Assembly: GCA_965204525.1 (NCBI GenBank)
Contig: OZ241994.1
Location: forward strand, 2,418,001 to 2,482,000
DNA: 64,000 bases
Source of the DNA: Bin5 sp965204525
GTDB lineage: Bacteria; Chloroflexota; Anaerolineae; Caldilineales; Caldilineaceae
Reading direction: 5' to 3'
Numbering within the stretch: position 1 is the stretch's first letter; each line of letters starts with the position of its first letter. Positions 17,623 through 25,384 of this stretch are shown piece after piece. A program made the translations under genes and the position numbers. Below the pieces are notes generated by a model. It saw only the letters and a program-made list of their open reading frames with translations. It had not been told where the DNA came from and searched no databases.

Positions 17623-18122
17623 GGGAGAGAGTCCTGCAAGCGCAAGAGACGCTCATCGCGCCCGTGGGGATGGACCAGACGGAATCCGGCTTCAACGGAC
17701 CAGGCATGCTCCTGGTGCGCGGCCATAATCTGATCGAGGTCGAATATTTGCAGTGGGAACTCCATGTCCAGGCTTTCGCGGGGGGCGAGGGTCCGCTCGA
17801 TGGTGGAGGCGCGGCTGTAGAGTGAACGGTCGATGTCGGGATCGTTACGCCAAGTGCTGTAGCTGCCGCCGATGCGCGTGCCGTTCAAGAGCAGGTCGAA
17901 GAAGTAGCTATTAAGTCGGACCGGCAGATCGGACCGATTGTGCAGGATGAACTGTACAGTGAGTTGGGAATTGTTAGTTTCGGCCCGGTGCACACCGGTT
18001 AACTCCAGTTCGAATCTGCGCACACTTTCCAGAGAGCCGACGTAGTTCGAGACGGCCTGCCAGCTGGCCGCCAAGGCGATGAGACCCAGGGAAACGAGGA
18101 AGATATAGGCGACGCGGGGCAC
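17619..18122 (-). CDS. Membrane-anchored protein with LEA14/WHy-like domain
   Basis: 167 residues. An N-terminal membrane segment (AYIFLVSLGLIALAASW) is followed by a soluble beta-rich part: RRFELELTGVHRAETNNSQL, FILHNRSDLPVRLNSYFFDL, LLNGTRIG. The pattern of short-strand N-R-S-D-L-P-V resembles LEA14/WHy domains, but this is a weak recognition. The soluble part is likely extracytoplasmic. It starts 14 nt after the dioxygenase gene 18137-18913 and overlaps the next membrane gene, so all three are probably one transcript. Confidence 0.65.
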   Translation of the reverse strand: MPRVAYIFLVSLGLIALAASWQAVSNYVGSLESVRRFELELTGVHRAETNNSQLTVQFILHNRSDLPVRLNSYFFDLLLNGTRIGGSYSTWRNDPDIDRSLYSRASTIERTLAPRESLDMEFPLQIFDLDQIMAAHQEHAWSVEAGFRLVHPHGRDERLLRLQDSLP

Positions 18123-18136
18123 GGTTGGCCGTTTAA

Positions 18137-18913
18137 TCAGACATGTCCTGCGTAGGATCTACCTCGCACTGAGATATAGTCAACATGGACTTCTTCGGAT
18201 GTGCTCAGGTCTTTTGTCTTGGCCATCATGTAGTGCAAAGCCCAGGCGCGGCGACGTTTGGTCGAGGTGTTGGGGCTCGAATAGTGCAGGTTGAGGCTGT
18301 GGAAGAGGAGGCAGCCGCCGGCGGGTATGGGAACGGGCACCTCGTTGGCTTTCATTTCCTCGGTAAGCAACTGGGGCAGGTGCCTGAGGTGGAGCAGGCC
18401 GTAGTTTTGGCTGCCGGGGAGGCAGCGGATACAGCCGTTTTCAAGGGTGGCTTCATCGAGCGCGATCCAGCAGGTGATCTGGTTTTGGGGGATGAGGAAG
18501 GGCCACGAGGCAGAGTCCTGATGATACTCTTTGACCGAGCCGTGACCGGGCGGCTTCATGAAGATCTGGTCGCCAAGCAGCTTGATGTCAGGCTCGTCGA
18601 AGAGTTCGGCGATGAGGTCGACGAGCTTGGGTTTTTTGGCGACGGCGAGAAAGGCGTCATGGATGAAGGAGGGGAAGTTGATTTTGCGCAGCTCATCGAG
18701 AGGGCTGGCGGTCTGCACTTCGCCGCGTGCAACGACCATCTCTTTTTCGAGGACAGGAATCCCTTTGATGTCGGTGGCTATATTGACGCGACCGTAAGCG
18801 ATATCCTCAGTCAGCTGTTGGAGTTGTGCCAGCTCCTGCGCATCGAGAAGGGTGGGGTAGGGCAGGAAGCCCTCTCGCCAGAAGGTTGCCTTTTGCTCGG
18901 GCGTGAGTATCAT
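18137..18913 (-). CDS. Phytanoyl-CoA dioxygenase (PhyH) family protein 2
   Basis: 258-residue Fe(II)/2-oxoglutarate oxygenase. The iron ligands are His and Asp in EYHQDSASWPF and His in FHSLNLHYSSPN; the Arg-rich STKRRRAWALHY binds 2-oxoglutarate. The start MILTPEQKATFWREGFLPYP parallels the paralogue at 16352 (MILSAEQKQFFDENGYLPY). It lies 88 nt downstream of the ABC permease genes in the same direction, so it may act on an imported compound. Confidence 0.9.
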   Translation of the reverse strand: MILTPEQKATFWREGFLPYPTLLDAQELAQLQQLTEDIAYGRVNIATDIKGIPVLEKEMVVARGEVQTASPLDELRKINFPSFIHDAFLAVAKKPKLVDLIAELFDEPDIKLLGDQIFMKPPGHGSVKEYHQDSASWPFLIPQNQITCWIALDEATLENGCIRCLPGSQNYGLLHLRHLPQLLTEEMKANEVPVPIPAGGCLLFHSLNLHYSSPNTSTKRRRAWALHYMMAKTKDLSTSEEVHVDYISVRGRSYAGHV

Positions 18914-19001
18914 CTTTTCCTCCGAACTGCAGCGGCCGGTTGTTCGTTGTGTGAGGCCGGTTGAGTACTTTCAGCAGGTTACTGTGGCAGCTGCCGGCGA
19001 A

Positions 19002-19985
19002 TCAGTCCAGGCTCATGCGGGGGTCGAGGGCGTCGCGCAGGCCGTCGCCGATGAAGTTGATGGCGAGCACGCAGACGGTGATCATGAGGCCGGGCGGGAG
19101 CCAGAACCAGGGCATGCTCTCGATAATCTGGATGTTCTGGGCTTCGTTGAGCATGTTGCCCCAACTGGGGGTGGGCACCTGGACGCCAAGGCCGAGAAAA
19201 CTGAGGCCTGCCTCAGTGAGGATGGCGCCGGCGATGCCGAAGCTGGCGGCAACGGTGATTGGCGCGACCACATTGGGCAGGATGTGGCGCATGATGATCC
19301 ATTTCTCCTCGACGCCCACAGCTTGCGCGGCCATGATGTAGTCGGTTTCACGAATGGAGAGAATTAGGCTGCGGACGAGGCGGGCTACGCCTGTCCAGCC
19401 GATGAGGCCGATCGCCAGCATGGAGTTGAATATGCCCGGGCCAATGAAGGATACGACCGTGATCAGGATGATGAGGGTTGGGAAGGCCATGACCGTGTCG
19501 GTAGCGCGCATGACCAGTGCGTCGATGCGGCCACCGTAGTAGCCAGAGATGCTGCCCAGGATGGTGCCGATGGTGATAGAGAGAGAGACGGCGACGATGC
19601 CCACTGACATAGAGACGCGGCCGCCGTAGATGACGCGGCTCCAGATGTCGCGGCCGGTGAGGTCTGTGCCCAGCAGGTGTCCTTCTTCGCCGGGAGAAAG
19701 CCCGATCTCACGGATCTCGATCCTATGGGGATGGATGGGGGCAACGACGGGGGCGAGGGGGAAGGCGACGACGATAAGCAGGATCATCAGGACGGCGCTG
19801 GCCAGAGCCAGTTTGTGGCGACGGAAGCGACGCCAGGCGCGGCGGCGCTGGGCGGCGGCACCGCCTTCGTCGGGATCGATGGCGTTAGCCAAAGGAGAGG
19901 AGCGGGAAGGCGGGGGCGGGGAGTCAGGTGCATTCTCTCTCTCCGCCGTCTTCGCCTCTCTATCCTGCGGTTCTTCTATCGTCAC
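19002..19985 (-). CDS. Peptide-type ABC transporter permease (DppC/OppC family)
   Basis: 327-residue inner-membrane permease. A hydrophilic, Pro-rich N-terminal tail of about 70 residues ends in RRRAWRRFRRHKLALAS before the first membrane helix. The family loop is AAQAVGVEEKWIIMRHILPN, the EAA-type contact with the ATPase, near residue 225. LLGTDLTGRDIWSRVIYGGR is a DppC hallmark. It starts 18 nt after the partner permease. No ATPase gene lies in the window, so the transporter must borrow one. Confidence 0.92.
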   Translation of the reverse strand: MTIEEPQDREAKTAERENAPDSPPPPSRSSPLANAIDPDEGGAAAQRRRAWRRFRRHKLALASAVLMILLIVVAFPLAPVVAPIHPHRIEIREIGLSPGEEGHLLGTDLTGRDIWSRVIYGGRVSMSVGIVAVSLSITIGTILGSISGYYGGRIDALVMRATDTVMAFPTLIILITVVSFIGPGIFNSMLAIGLIGWTGVARLVRSLILSIRETDYIMAAQAVGVEEKWIIMRHILPNVVAPITVAASFGIAGAILTEAGLSFLGLGVQVPTPSWGNMLNEAQNIQIIESMPWFWLPPGLMITVCVLAINFIGDGLRDALDPRMSLD

Positions 19986-20003
19986 TTTTTTGCGCTCTCT
20001 CTT

Positions 20004-20987
20004 CTATTCGTAGCGGATACGGGGGTCGATACTCCCGTATGTCAGGTCGGTAATGAGGTTGCTTAGGACGATGGTGAGGGCGGATACGAGGACCATACCC
20101 ATTATAAGAGGGTAGTCGCGTGTTGCCACGCCGTCCAGGTACAGGATGCCCATACCGGGCCAGTTGAAGATGGTTTCGATAATCAGCGCGCCGCCGAAAA
20201 GGCTTGGGAGACGCAGGCCGATGATGGTAATCACCGGAAGCAAAGCGTTGCGCAGGGTATGGCGGAAGATGACGACTTTTTCGCTCAGCCCTTTGCTGCG
20301 GGCGACGGTGATATAGTCGAGACGCACGATCTCCAGAACGCTGGAACGGGTGTAACGCATGATGCCGGCTGTCGTTTCCAGGCCTAACACGGTGGCAGGC
20401 AGCGCGAGGTAGCGACCACTATCCAGCATGGAACCCCAGAAGCCGAAATCCTTTCCGATTGAGGAGTAGCCGCTGGTGGGCAGCCAGCCCAGTTTGAGCG
20501 AAAAGAGATAGATCGCGCCAATTGCGGCAAAGAAACCGGGCACGGAGATGCCAATGAAGGTCAGAAAGGTGAGCACATAGTCGGGCGTTGTGTACTGGTT
20601 CAAGGCCGAGAAAATGCCCAAGGGGATGCCAAGGATAATGGAAATCGTCATGGCTGCGGCCATAAGGCGCAACGTGGCAGGAAGACGCATTGAAATCTCT
20701 TCAGCGACGGGGATTTTGCTACGGATGCGCACGCCCAGGTTGCCCCTGAGCAGGCCGCCCATCCAGCTGACATAACGAACGTGAGGCGGCCTGTCCAGCC
20801 CATATTTTTTGCGCAGCGCGTCTGCGTGGGAGCCTTCATCTCCTCCGACACCCGATTCCGGGTCCATGAGGATCATGGCTGCCACAGCGTCGCCCGGGGC
20901 CAATTCGGTAAATGAAAAAGTAATGACAGTGATGCCGAATAGCACGGGCAACATCTGGACGATGCGGCGGAGAATGTAGCGGTTCAT
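20004..20987 (-). CDS. Peptide-type ABC transporter permease (DppB/OppB family)
   Basis: 327 residues. The frame is open from 21062, but MNRYILRRIVQMLPVLFGIT is the family start, so the ATG at 20987 is chosen. Six hydrophobic helices are visible. The EAA-type loop is ARSKGLSEKVVIFRHTLRNA and the end FNWPGMG...RDYPLIMGMV is typical. It is preceded by a strong hairpin that separates it from the binding-protein gene. It works with the permease at 19002 to pass peptides or nickel/sugar-like ligands. Confidence 0.92.
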   Translation of the reverse strand: MNRYILRRIVQMLPVLFGITVITFSFTELAPGDAVAAMILMDPESGVGGDEGSHADALRKKYGLDRPPHVRYVSWMGGLLRGNLGVRIRSKIPVAEEISMRLPATLRLMAAAMTISIILGIPLGIFSALNQYTTPDYVLTFLTFIGISVPGFFAAIGAIYLFSLKLGWLPTSGYSSIGKDFGFWGSMLDSGRYLALPATVLGLETTAGIMRYTRSSVLEIVRLDYITVARSKGLSEKVVIFRHTLRNALLPVITIIGLRLPSLFGGALIIETIFNWPGMGILYLDGVATRDYPLIMGMVLVSALTIVLSNLITDLTYGSIDPRIRYE

Positions 20988-21005
20988 GGTAAGACCCAGG
21001 AGTGA

Positions 21006-21050
21006 GAGGGGAGGAGTGAGGAGAGAGAAACTGCTCACACTCCTCCCCTC
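21006..21050 (-). other. Hairpin between binding-protein and permease genes
   Basis: GAGGGGAGGA (21006-21015) pairs perfectly with TCCTCCCCTC (21041-21050); GTGAG (21016-21020) pairs with CTCAC (21034-21038), with AC bulged. It lies in the 88-nt gap after the lipoprotein gene. In other transporters such stems protect the binding-protein mRNA or limit read-through; that role is inferred here. Confidence 0.7.
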
Positions 21051-21075
21051 CTCATATCTCAAGCTTTGCTGTTGG

Positions 21076-22803
21076 TTACTCTCCGGCCAGGTACCAGTTC
21101 ACCGGGTAGCGCTCGGCAAACGGTTCGTCCAGCTGGCGATAGATGTTGTTGCACACATCGGCGCTGAAAGCGGAGTACCGCCTCGGCCAGAAGATGGGAA
21201 TTTCGCCCGCTTCTTCGGTGATAATCTCTGTGGCCCGGTGGAGCATCTCCTTCCGTTTTTGCGGGTCGGGTTCGGACATGGCGGCTTCGGACAACTGGTC
21301 GAACTCTTCGTTACAGTAGTGGCCTGCGTTGCGGCCAGCCGGCCAGCCGCGATCACAGCCCAGTGAGAGCCGCAACTGATCGGGGTTGAACCAGCCACAG
21401 CAAGCATAGGCCAGGTGAAAATCGTCATTCTCCAAGACGCGATCGACCCAGGCAGGACCATCCAGGTAGACGAGGTCGACCTTGATGCCGACATCGTTCC
21501 AATACTGCTGCATGGCGGCGTGGATGCGCTTGCTCTGATCATCCTGGTAGTAGGTGATGAAGTCCACCTCCAACTCGGGATCCCAGCCGGCTTCTTCCAA
21601 TAGGGCGCGGGCCTTATCGGGGTCGAAGGGGTAGGTGGCAATATTGGGGCTGACGAAGTCGGGGTTGGTGAGCCTCAGGTGGAGCACTTCCGCCAGGTCG
21701 CCGTAATAGGCTTCGGCCATTGCTTCGCGGTCGAGCGAATAGAGGAGCGCCTGCCGTATACGCACGTCCTGCCATAGCGGTCTGTTTTGGTTAGGAAAGA
21801 CCGTCAGACCGCCGGCGATCTTATCGCCAAGCAGGACGATACTGGGGTCGTCCTTGTAGCGTTCATATTCGGTTGCGGTCACGCGTCCGGCCATGTGGAT
21901 TTCACCGTTCTCGAGGGCGGCGTAGGCGGTTGTGCCGGTCAGACCGATACGGAAGATGATTTGATCAAGGTAGGGCCGGCCAGCGTAGTAGTCCTCGTTG
22001 GCTTCGAGGATGTAGTACTGATCGGGCACGAACTCACCCATCGTGAAGGGGCCGGAACCAACCGGATTGCGAACGGCGTATTCGGTATCGCCCAGATCGA
22101 TGTAGGCAATACCGTCGAGGAGATGCTTCGGCCAGATATTGAAGGAGGCCATATTGAGAAGGACGCTGCCGCGCGGCGCGACAAGGTTCAATTCAACGGT
22201 GTAGTCGTCAAGCACCTTGATGCCGGCAATGTTATCGGCCTCGCCGCTCTCAAATTCGGCGGCGCCGACCAGCTGATCCAGACCGGAGGTACGGCCGTGG
22301 GAGGCGCCGGTATCGGGATGGAAGAACATCTCCAACGAGAACTTTACGTCTTCAGCGGTCAGCGGCTCACCGTCATGGAAGCGCACGTCATCGCGCAGGT
22401 TAAAGGTATAGGTGAGTCCGTCTGTGGAAACGTCCCAGCTTGTGGCCAGGTCAGGATGGACGGAGACGGCATCGGTGTCGCGGTCGATCAACTGGCTGAA
22501 GAGATAGTCATCACGGGCGGTGAAGACGAACCAGTTGCTGCCGGTCATGGCTCCGGCGCCACCGGCCACCACCACCTGGCCGCCGTACTTGGGCGGCGAG
22601 TCGGTGCAGATATGCATGTGGTCGCTATCCAGGTCTGCCTCATCGTACCAAGGCTCGACAGGCTCCGCCGCAGTTTCTTCCTGCATATCTGCATCTTCCA
22701 TCGCGGCCCATTCAGGCGCGGCCGGCGCGACACAGGCTGCGATCATCCCGACCAGCAGGATCAGGAAAACGGCGAATCCGAGGTACTTCCTTGTAACCGA
22801 CAT
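21076..22803 (-). CDS. Extracellular solute-binding lipoprotein, family 5 (copy 1)
   Basis: 575-residue oligopeptide-type binding protein. Signal peptide residues 1-23 end in the lipobox MIAAC with Cys24 as the lipid site, then an Ala/Pro/Glu-rich linker. Family 5 marks are LATSWDVSTDGLTYTFNLRD, VRFHDGEPLTAEDVKFSLEM and IRQALLYSLDREAMAEAYYG. It delivers its ligand to the permeases downstream. A strongly similar paralogue lies upstream at 23174-24907. Ligand not readable; peptides are most common, sugars possible. Confidence 0.93.
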   Translation of the reverse strand: MSVTRKYLGFAVFLILLVGMIAACVAPAAPEWAAMEDADMQEETAAEPVEPWYDEADLDSDHMHICTDSPPKYGGQVVVAGGAGAMTGSNWFVFTARDDYLFSQLIDRDTDAVSVHPDLATSWDVSTDGLTYTFNLRDDVRFHDGEPLTAEDVKFSLEMFFHPDTGASHGRTSGLDQLVGAAEFESGEADNIAGIKVLDDYTVELNLVAPRGSVLLNMASFNIWPKHLLDGIAYIDLGDTEYAVRNPVGSGPFTMGEFVPDQYYILEANEDYYAGRPYLDQIIFRIGLTGTTAYAALENGEIHMAGRVTATEYERYKDDPSIVLLGDKIAGGLTVFPNQNRPLWQDVRIRQALLYSLDREAMAEAYYGDLAEVLHLRLTNPDFVSPNIATYPFDPDKARALLEEAGWDPELEVDFITYYQDDQSKRIHAAMQQYWNDVGIKVDLVYLDGPAWVDRVLENDDFHLAYACCGWFNPDQLRLSLGCDRGWPAGRNAGHYCNEEFDQLSEAAMSEPDPQKRKEMLHRATEIITEEAGEIPIFWPRRYSAFSADVCNNIYRQLDEPFAERYPVNWYLAGE

Positions 22804-22863
22804 GGTTTCAATCCCCTAGTTGTTGCTGCGTTGCGCGCCGACGGGTGGGCGCGAGCCGGGTGC

Positions 22864-22999
22864 ATGAATCCAAACACATCGCTAGCGAGCGCTTTGGCGA
22901 GGGTTGCTTACGGGATGGATTTGTGACCTCTATCCTTTCCTTTGAGGCAAGAATTGAACAGTTCAGGAGGAATCAAAACTTAAGAAACACAGTCTCTAC
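22864..22999 (-). promoter_or_regulatory. Leader of binding-protein copy 1, elements shared with copy 2
   Basis: The 370-nt gap 22804-23173 holds no gene. ATGAATCCAAACACATCG (22864-22881) and CAGTCTCTAC (22990-22999) recur upstream of the paralogue at 24932-24949 and 25151-25160, in the same order. This points to a duplicated promoter/leader or a shared regulator site. No certain -10/-35 pair can be assigned. Confidence 0.5.
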
Positions 23000-23125
23000 A
23001 GTCTGACTACAATATCTGTGGAAGACGTTCAGGCCGCCCAAATTCATTCAAGGCGGAGGTCGGACACCTTCGGGACAATAGGGCGGGGACGATAAGACCT
23101 ATCGTCGCGTTTGACACCAATTGCA

Positions 23126-23158
23126 AGTGGTCAGTGGCCGTGCTGGCCACTGACCACT
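23126..23158. terminator. Perfect 14-bp hairpin made of heptamer repeats
   Basis: AGTGGTCAGTGGCC (23126-23139) pairs without mismatch with GGCCACTGACCACT (23145-23158) around GTGCT. It starts 15 nt past the stop of the binding-protein gene 23174-24907, so it can end or protect that transcript. No T-run follows on the minus strand. Confidence 0.6.
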
Positions 23159-23173
23159 GGGGTTCTTGGATTC

Positions 23174-24907
23174 TTACTCTCCGGCGAGATACCAGGTGGC
23201 CGGGTAGCGCTCGGCAAAGGGCTCGTCCAACTGGCGGTAGACGTTGTTACAGACGTCGGCGCTGAAGGCCGAGAATCGTGTCGGCCAGAAGACGGGGATC
23301 TCGCCCGCTTCTGCGGTGATGATCTCGGTGGCCTGGTAGAGCATTTCCTTGCGCTTGGCCGGATCCGGTTCGGACATGGCGGCTTCGGCCAGCTGGTCGA
23401 ACTCTTCGTTGCAGTAGTGACCTACGTTGCGTCCGGCAGGCCAGCTGCGGTCGCAGCCGAGGGAGAGGCGCAGCTGATCGGGATTGAACCAGCCACAGCA
23501 GCCGTAGGAGAGGTCGAAGTCATCGTTGTCATAGACGCGGGCAACCCAGGCGGGCCCGTCCAGGTAGACGAGTTCGACATCGATGCCGACATCAGCCCAG
23601 AACTGCTGCATAGCAGCGTGGATGCGTTTGTTCTGGTCATCCTGGTAGTAGGTGACGAAGCTGATCTCCTGCTCAGTATCCCAGCCGGCCTCTGCCAGGA
23701 GTTCGCGGGCCCTGTCGGGGTTGTAGTCGTACTTGGTTATGTCAGGGCTAACGAACTCGGGATTGGTCAGCCGGAGATGGAGGACGTCGGCCAGCTCGCC
23801 GTAGTAGGCCTCGGCCATGGCCTCGCGGTCGAGGGCGTGGAGCAGGGCCTGGCGTACGCGTGCGTCCTGAAACTCGGGCCGGTTGTGGTTGGGCCAGACG
23901 GTCATGCCACCGCCGAGACGGCCGCCAAGGAGGACTATGCTCGGATCATCCTTATAGCGCTCGTATTCGACTGCGGTGACGCGGCCGGCCATGTGAATTT
24001 CGCCGTTTTCGAGTGCGGCGAAGGCGGTAGCGCCGCCCAGGCCGAGGCGGAATATGATGCGGTCAAGGTAGGGGCGGCCGGCGTAGTAGTCCTCATTGGC
24101 TTCAAGGATGTAGAACTGATCCGGCTCGTACTCGCCCATCGTGAAGGGACCAGAACCGATCGGATTGCGGACGGAGTACTCGGTTTCTTCGAGTTCGGCG
24201 AAAGGTATGCCTTCGATCAGATGGCTGGGCCAGATATTGAAGGCAGCAATATTGCTGAGCACACTGCTGCGGGGTCTGACGAGGTTCAGCTCAACAGTGA
24301 AGTCGTCGAGCACTTTGATGCCGGCGATGTGGTCGGCTTCGCCGCTTTCAAATTCCGCGGCGCCGACGAGCTGATCGATGCCGGAAGTGCGGCCGTGGGA
24401 GGCGCCGACATCGGGATGGAAGAACATCTGCAGCGAGAATTTGACATCGTCGGCAGTCAACTGTTCTCCATCGTGGAAGCGGACATCGTCGCGCAGGTGG
24501 AAGGTGTAGGTGAGGCCGTCATCGGAGATCTCCCAACTTGTGGCCACGTCGGGATGGATGGTGACGGCATCGGTGTCGCGGTCGACAAGCTGGCTAAAGA
24601 TGTAGTCCTCGTGCGCGGCCTGGAACCAACTGCTGCCCCGCATGGCGCCTGCGCCTCCGGCCACGACAATCTCGCCGCCGTACTTGGGCGGTGAGTCTGT
24701 GCAGATGTTAATTGTGGTGCTGTCCACGTCTGCCTCATCGTACCACGGCTCGGTGGGTTCGGCCGCCACTTCTTCTTCTGCTGCTGCTGCTTCTTCCTCT
24801 GCCATCGTGCCCGATTCGGTCGCGGCGGGGGCGGCGCAGGCTGCGAGCAGCCCGAGCAGCAGGATGAGGAAGACGGTGAGTACAACGGACTTCCTTTTGA
24901 TCGTCAT
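23174..24907 (-). CDS. Extracellular solute-binding lipoprotein, family 5 (copy 2)
   Basis: 577 residues, nearly collinear with copy 1 and very similar throughout. Examples are ICTDSPPKYGGEIVVAGGAG, GRTSGIDQLVGAAEFESGEA, ACCGW/GCCGWFNPDQLRLSLG and the C-terminal RQLDEPFAERYPATWYLAGE. Lipobox LLAAC has Cys24. An insertion of Glu/Ala (EEEAAAAEEEV) lengthens the linker after the lipid site. It lies upstream of copy 1 without its own permeases, so both may feed the same permease pair with different ligands. Confidence 0.93.
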   Translation of the reverse strand: MTIKRKSVVLTVFLILLLGLLAACAAPAATESGTMAEEEAAAAEEEVAAEPTEPWYDEADVDSTTINICTDSPPKYGGEIVVAGGAGAMRGSSWFQAAHEDYIFSQLVDRDTDAVTIHPDVATSWEISDDGLTYTFHLRDDVRFHDGEQLTADDVKFSLQMFFHPDVGASHGRTSGIDQLVGAAEFESGEADHIAGIKVLDDFTVELNLVRPRSSVLSNIAAFNIWPSHLIEGIPFAELEETEYSVRNPIGSGPFTMGEYEPDQFYILEANEDYYAGRPYLDRIIFRLGLGGATAFAALENGEIHMAGRVTAVEYERYKDDPSIVLLGGRLGGGMTVWPNHNRPEFQDARVRQALLHALDREAMAEAYYGELADVLHLRLTNPEFVSPDITKYDYNPDRARELLAEAGWDTEQEISFVTYYQDDQNKRIHAAMQQFWADVGIDVELVYLDGPAWVARVYDNDDFDLSYGCCGWFNPDQLRLSLGCDRSWPAGRNVGHYCNEEFDQLAEAAMSEPDPAKRKEMLYQATEIITAEAGEIPVFWPTRFSAFSADVCNNVYRQLDEPFAERYPATWYLAGE

Positions 24908-25384
24908 GGTTTCAACTCTCCTTGGTGGTGGATGAATCCAAACACATCGTCAACAGGCGCTGTGGCGGAGTTCGCCAAGTCGGCCAATTGAGACGGGTGG
25001 TTGACTTCAGGACAGGTGAATCAAGTACGAGCGCCGATGGAGCGGGGTCCTACAACCACGTCGTTGGGGCAACAGTTTGGTGTCCGAACTTCGCGAACAA
25101 GGAATGAGAGACGGCTGATTGATCCGGGACTGATCAACGCTTGCGATACGCAGTCTCTACGGCTTGTATACCACAGACTTGCGGGCAGCGTCAAATCCAC
25201 TTTTTTCTTGCTCCGGGCGTGTCCCGGGGCGATGTACAGGACGGACACGCCTCCAGTAAGCCATAAAACTGAATGTGGAAGTGATGCGCTGGGACAGAGT
25301 TACGGTGACAACCATGTGCTGCACAGGCTCGGCAGCTAATGTGCGTTCAGGTCGGGAACGGGCTAATGGTGGAAGATCGCGCTA
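24908..25384. promoter_or_regulatory. Gene-free stretch with shared leader elements
   Basis: 477 nt between binding-protein copy 2 and comM. It contains the elements shared with copy 1 (24932-24949 and 25151-25160) and otherwise no convincing gene. The frame on the minus strand at 25021-25248 lacks a ribosome site and family features. It probably carries the promoter of the binding-protein gene. Confidence 0.45.

Noticed and set aside
25021..25339. Short frames on both strands before comM
   Set aside because: No ribosome site, no conserved-looking composition, and the stretch contains leader elements of the binding-protein gene.
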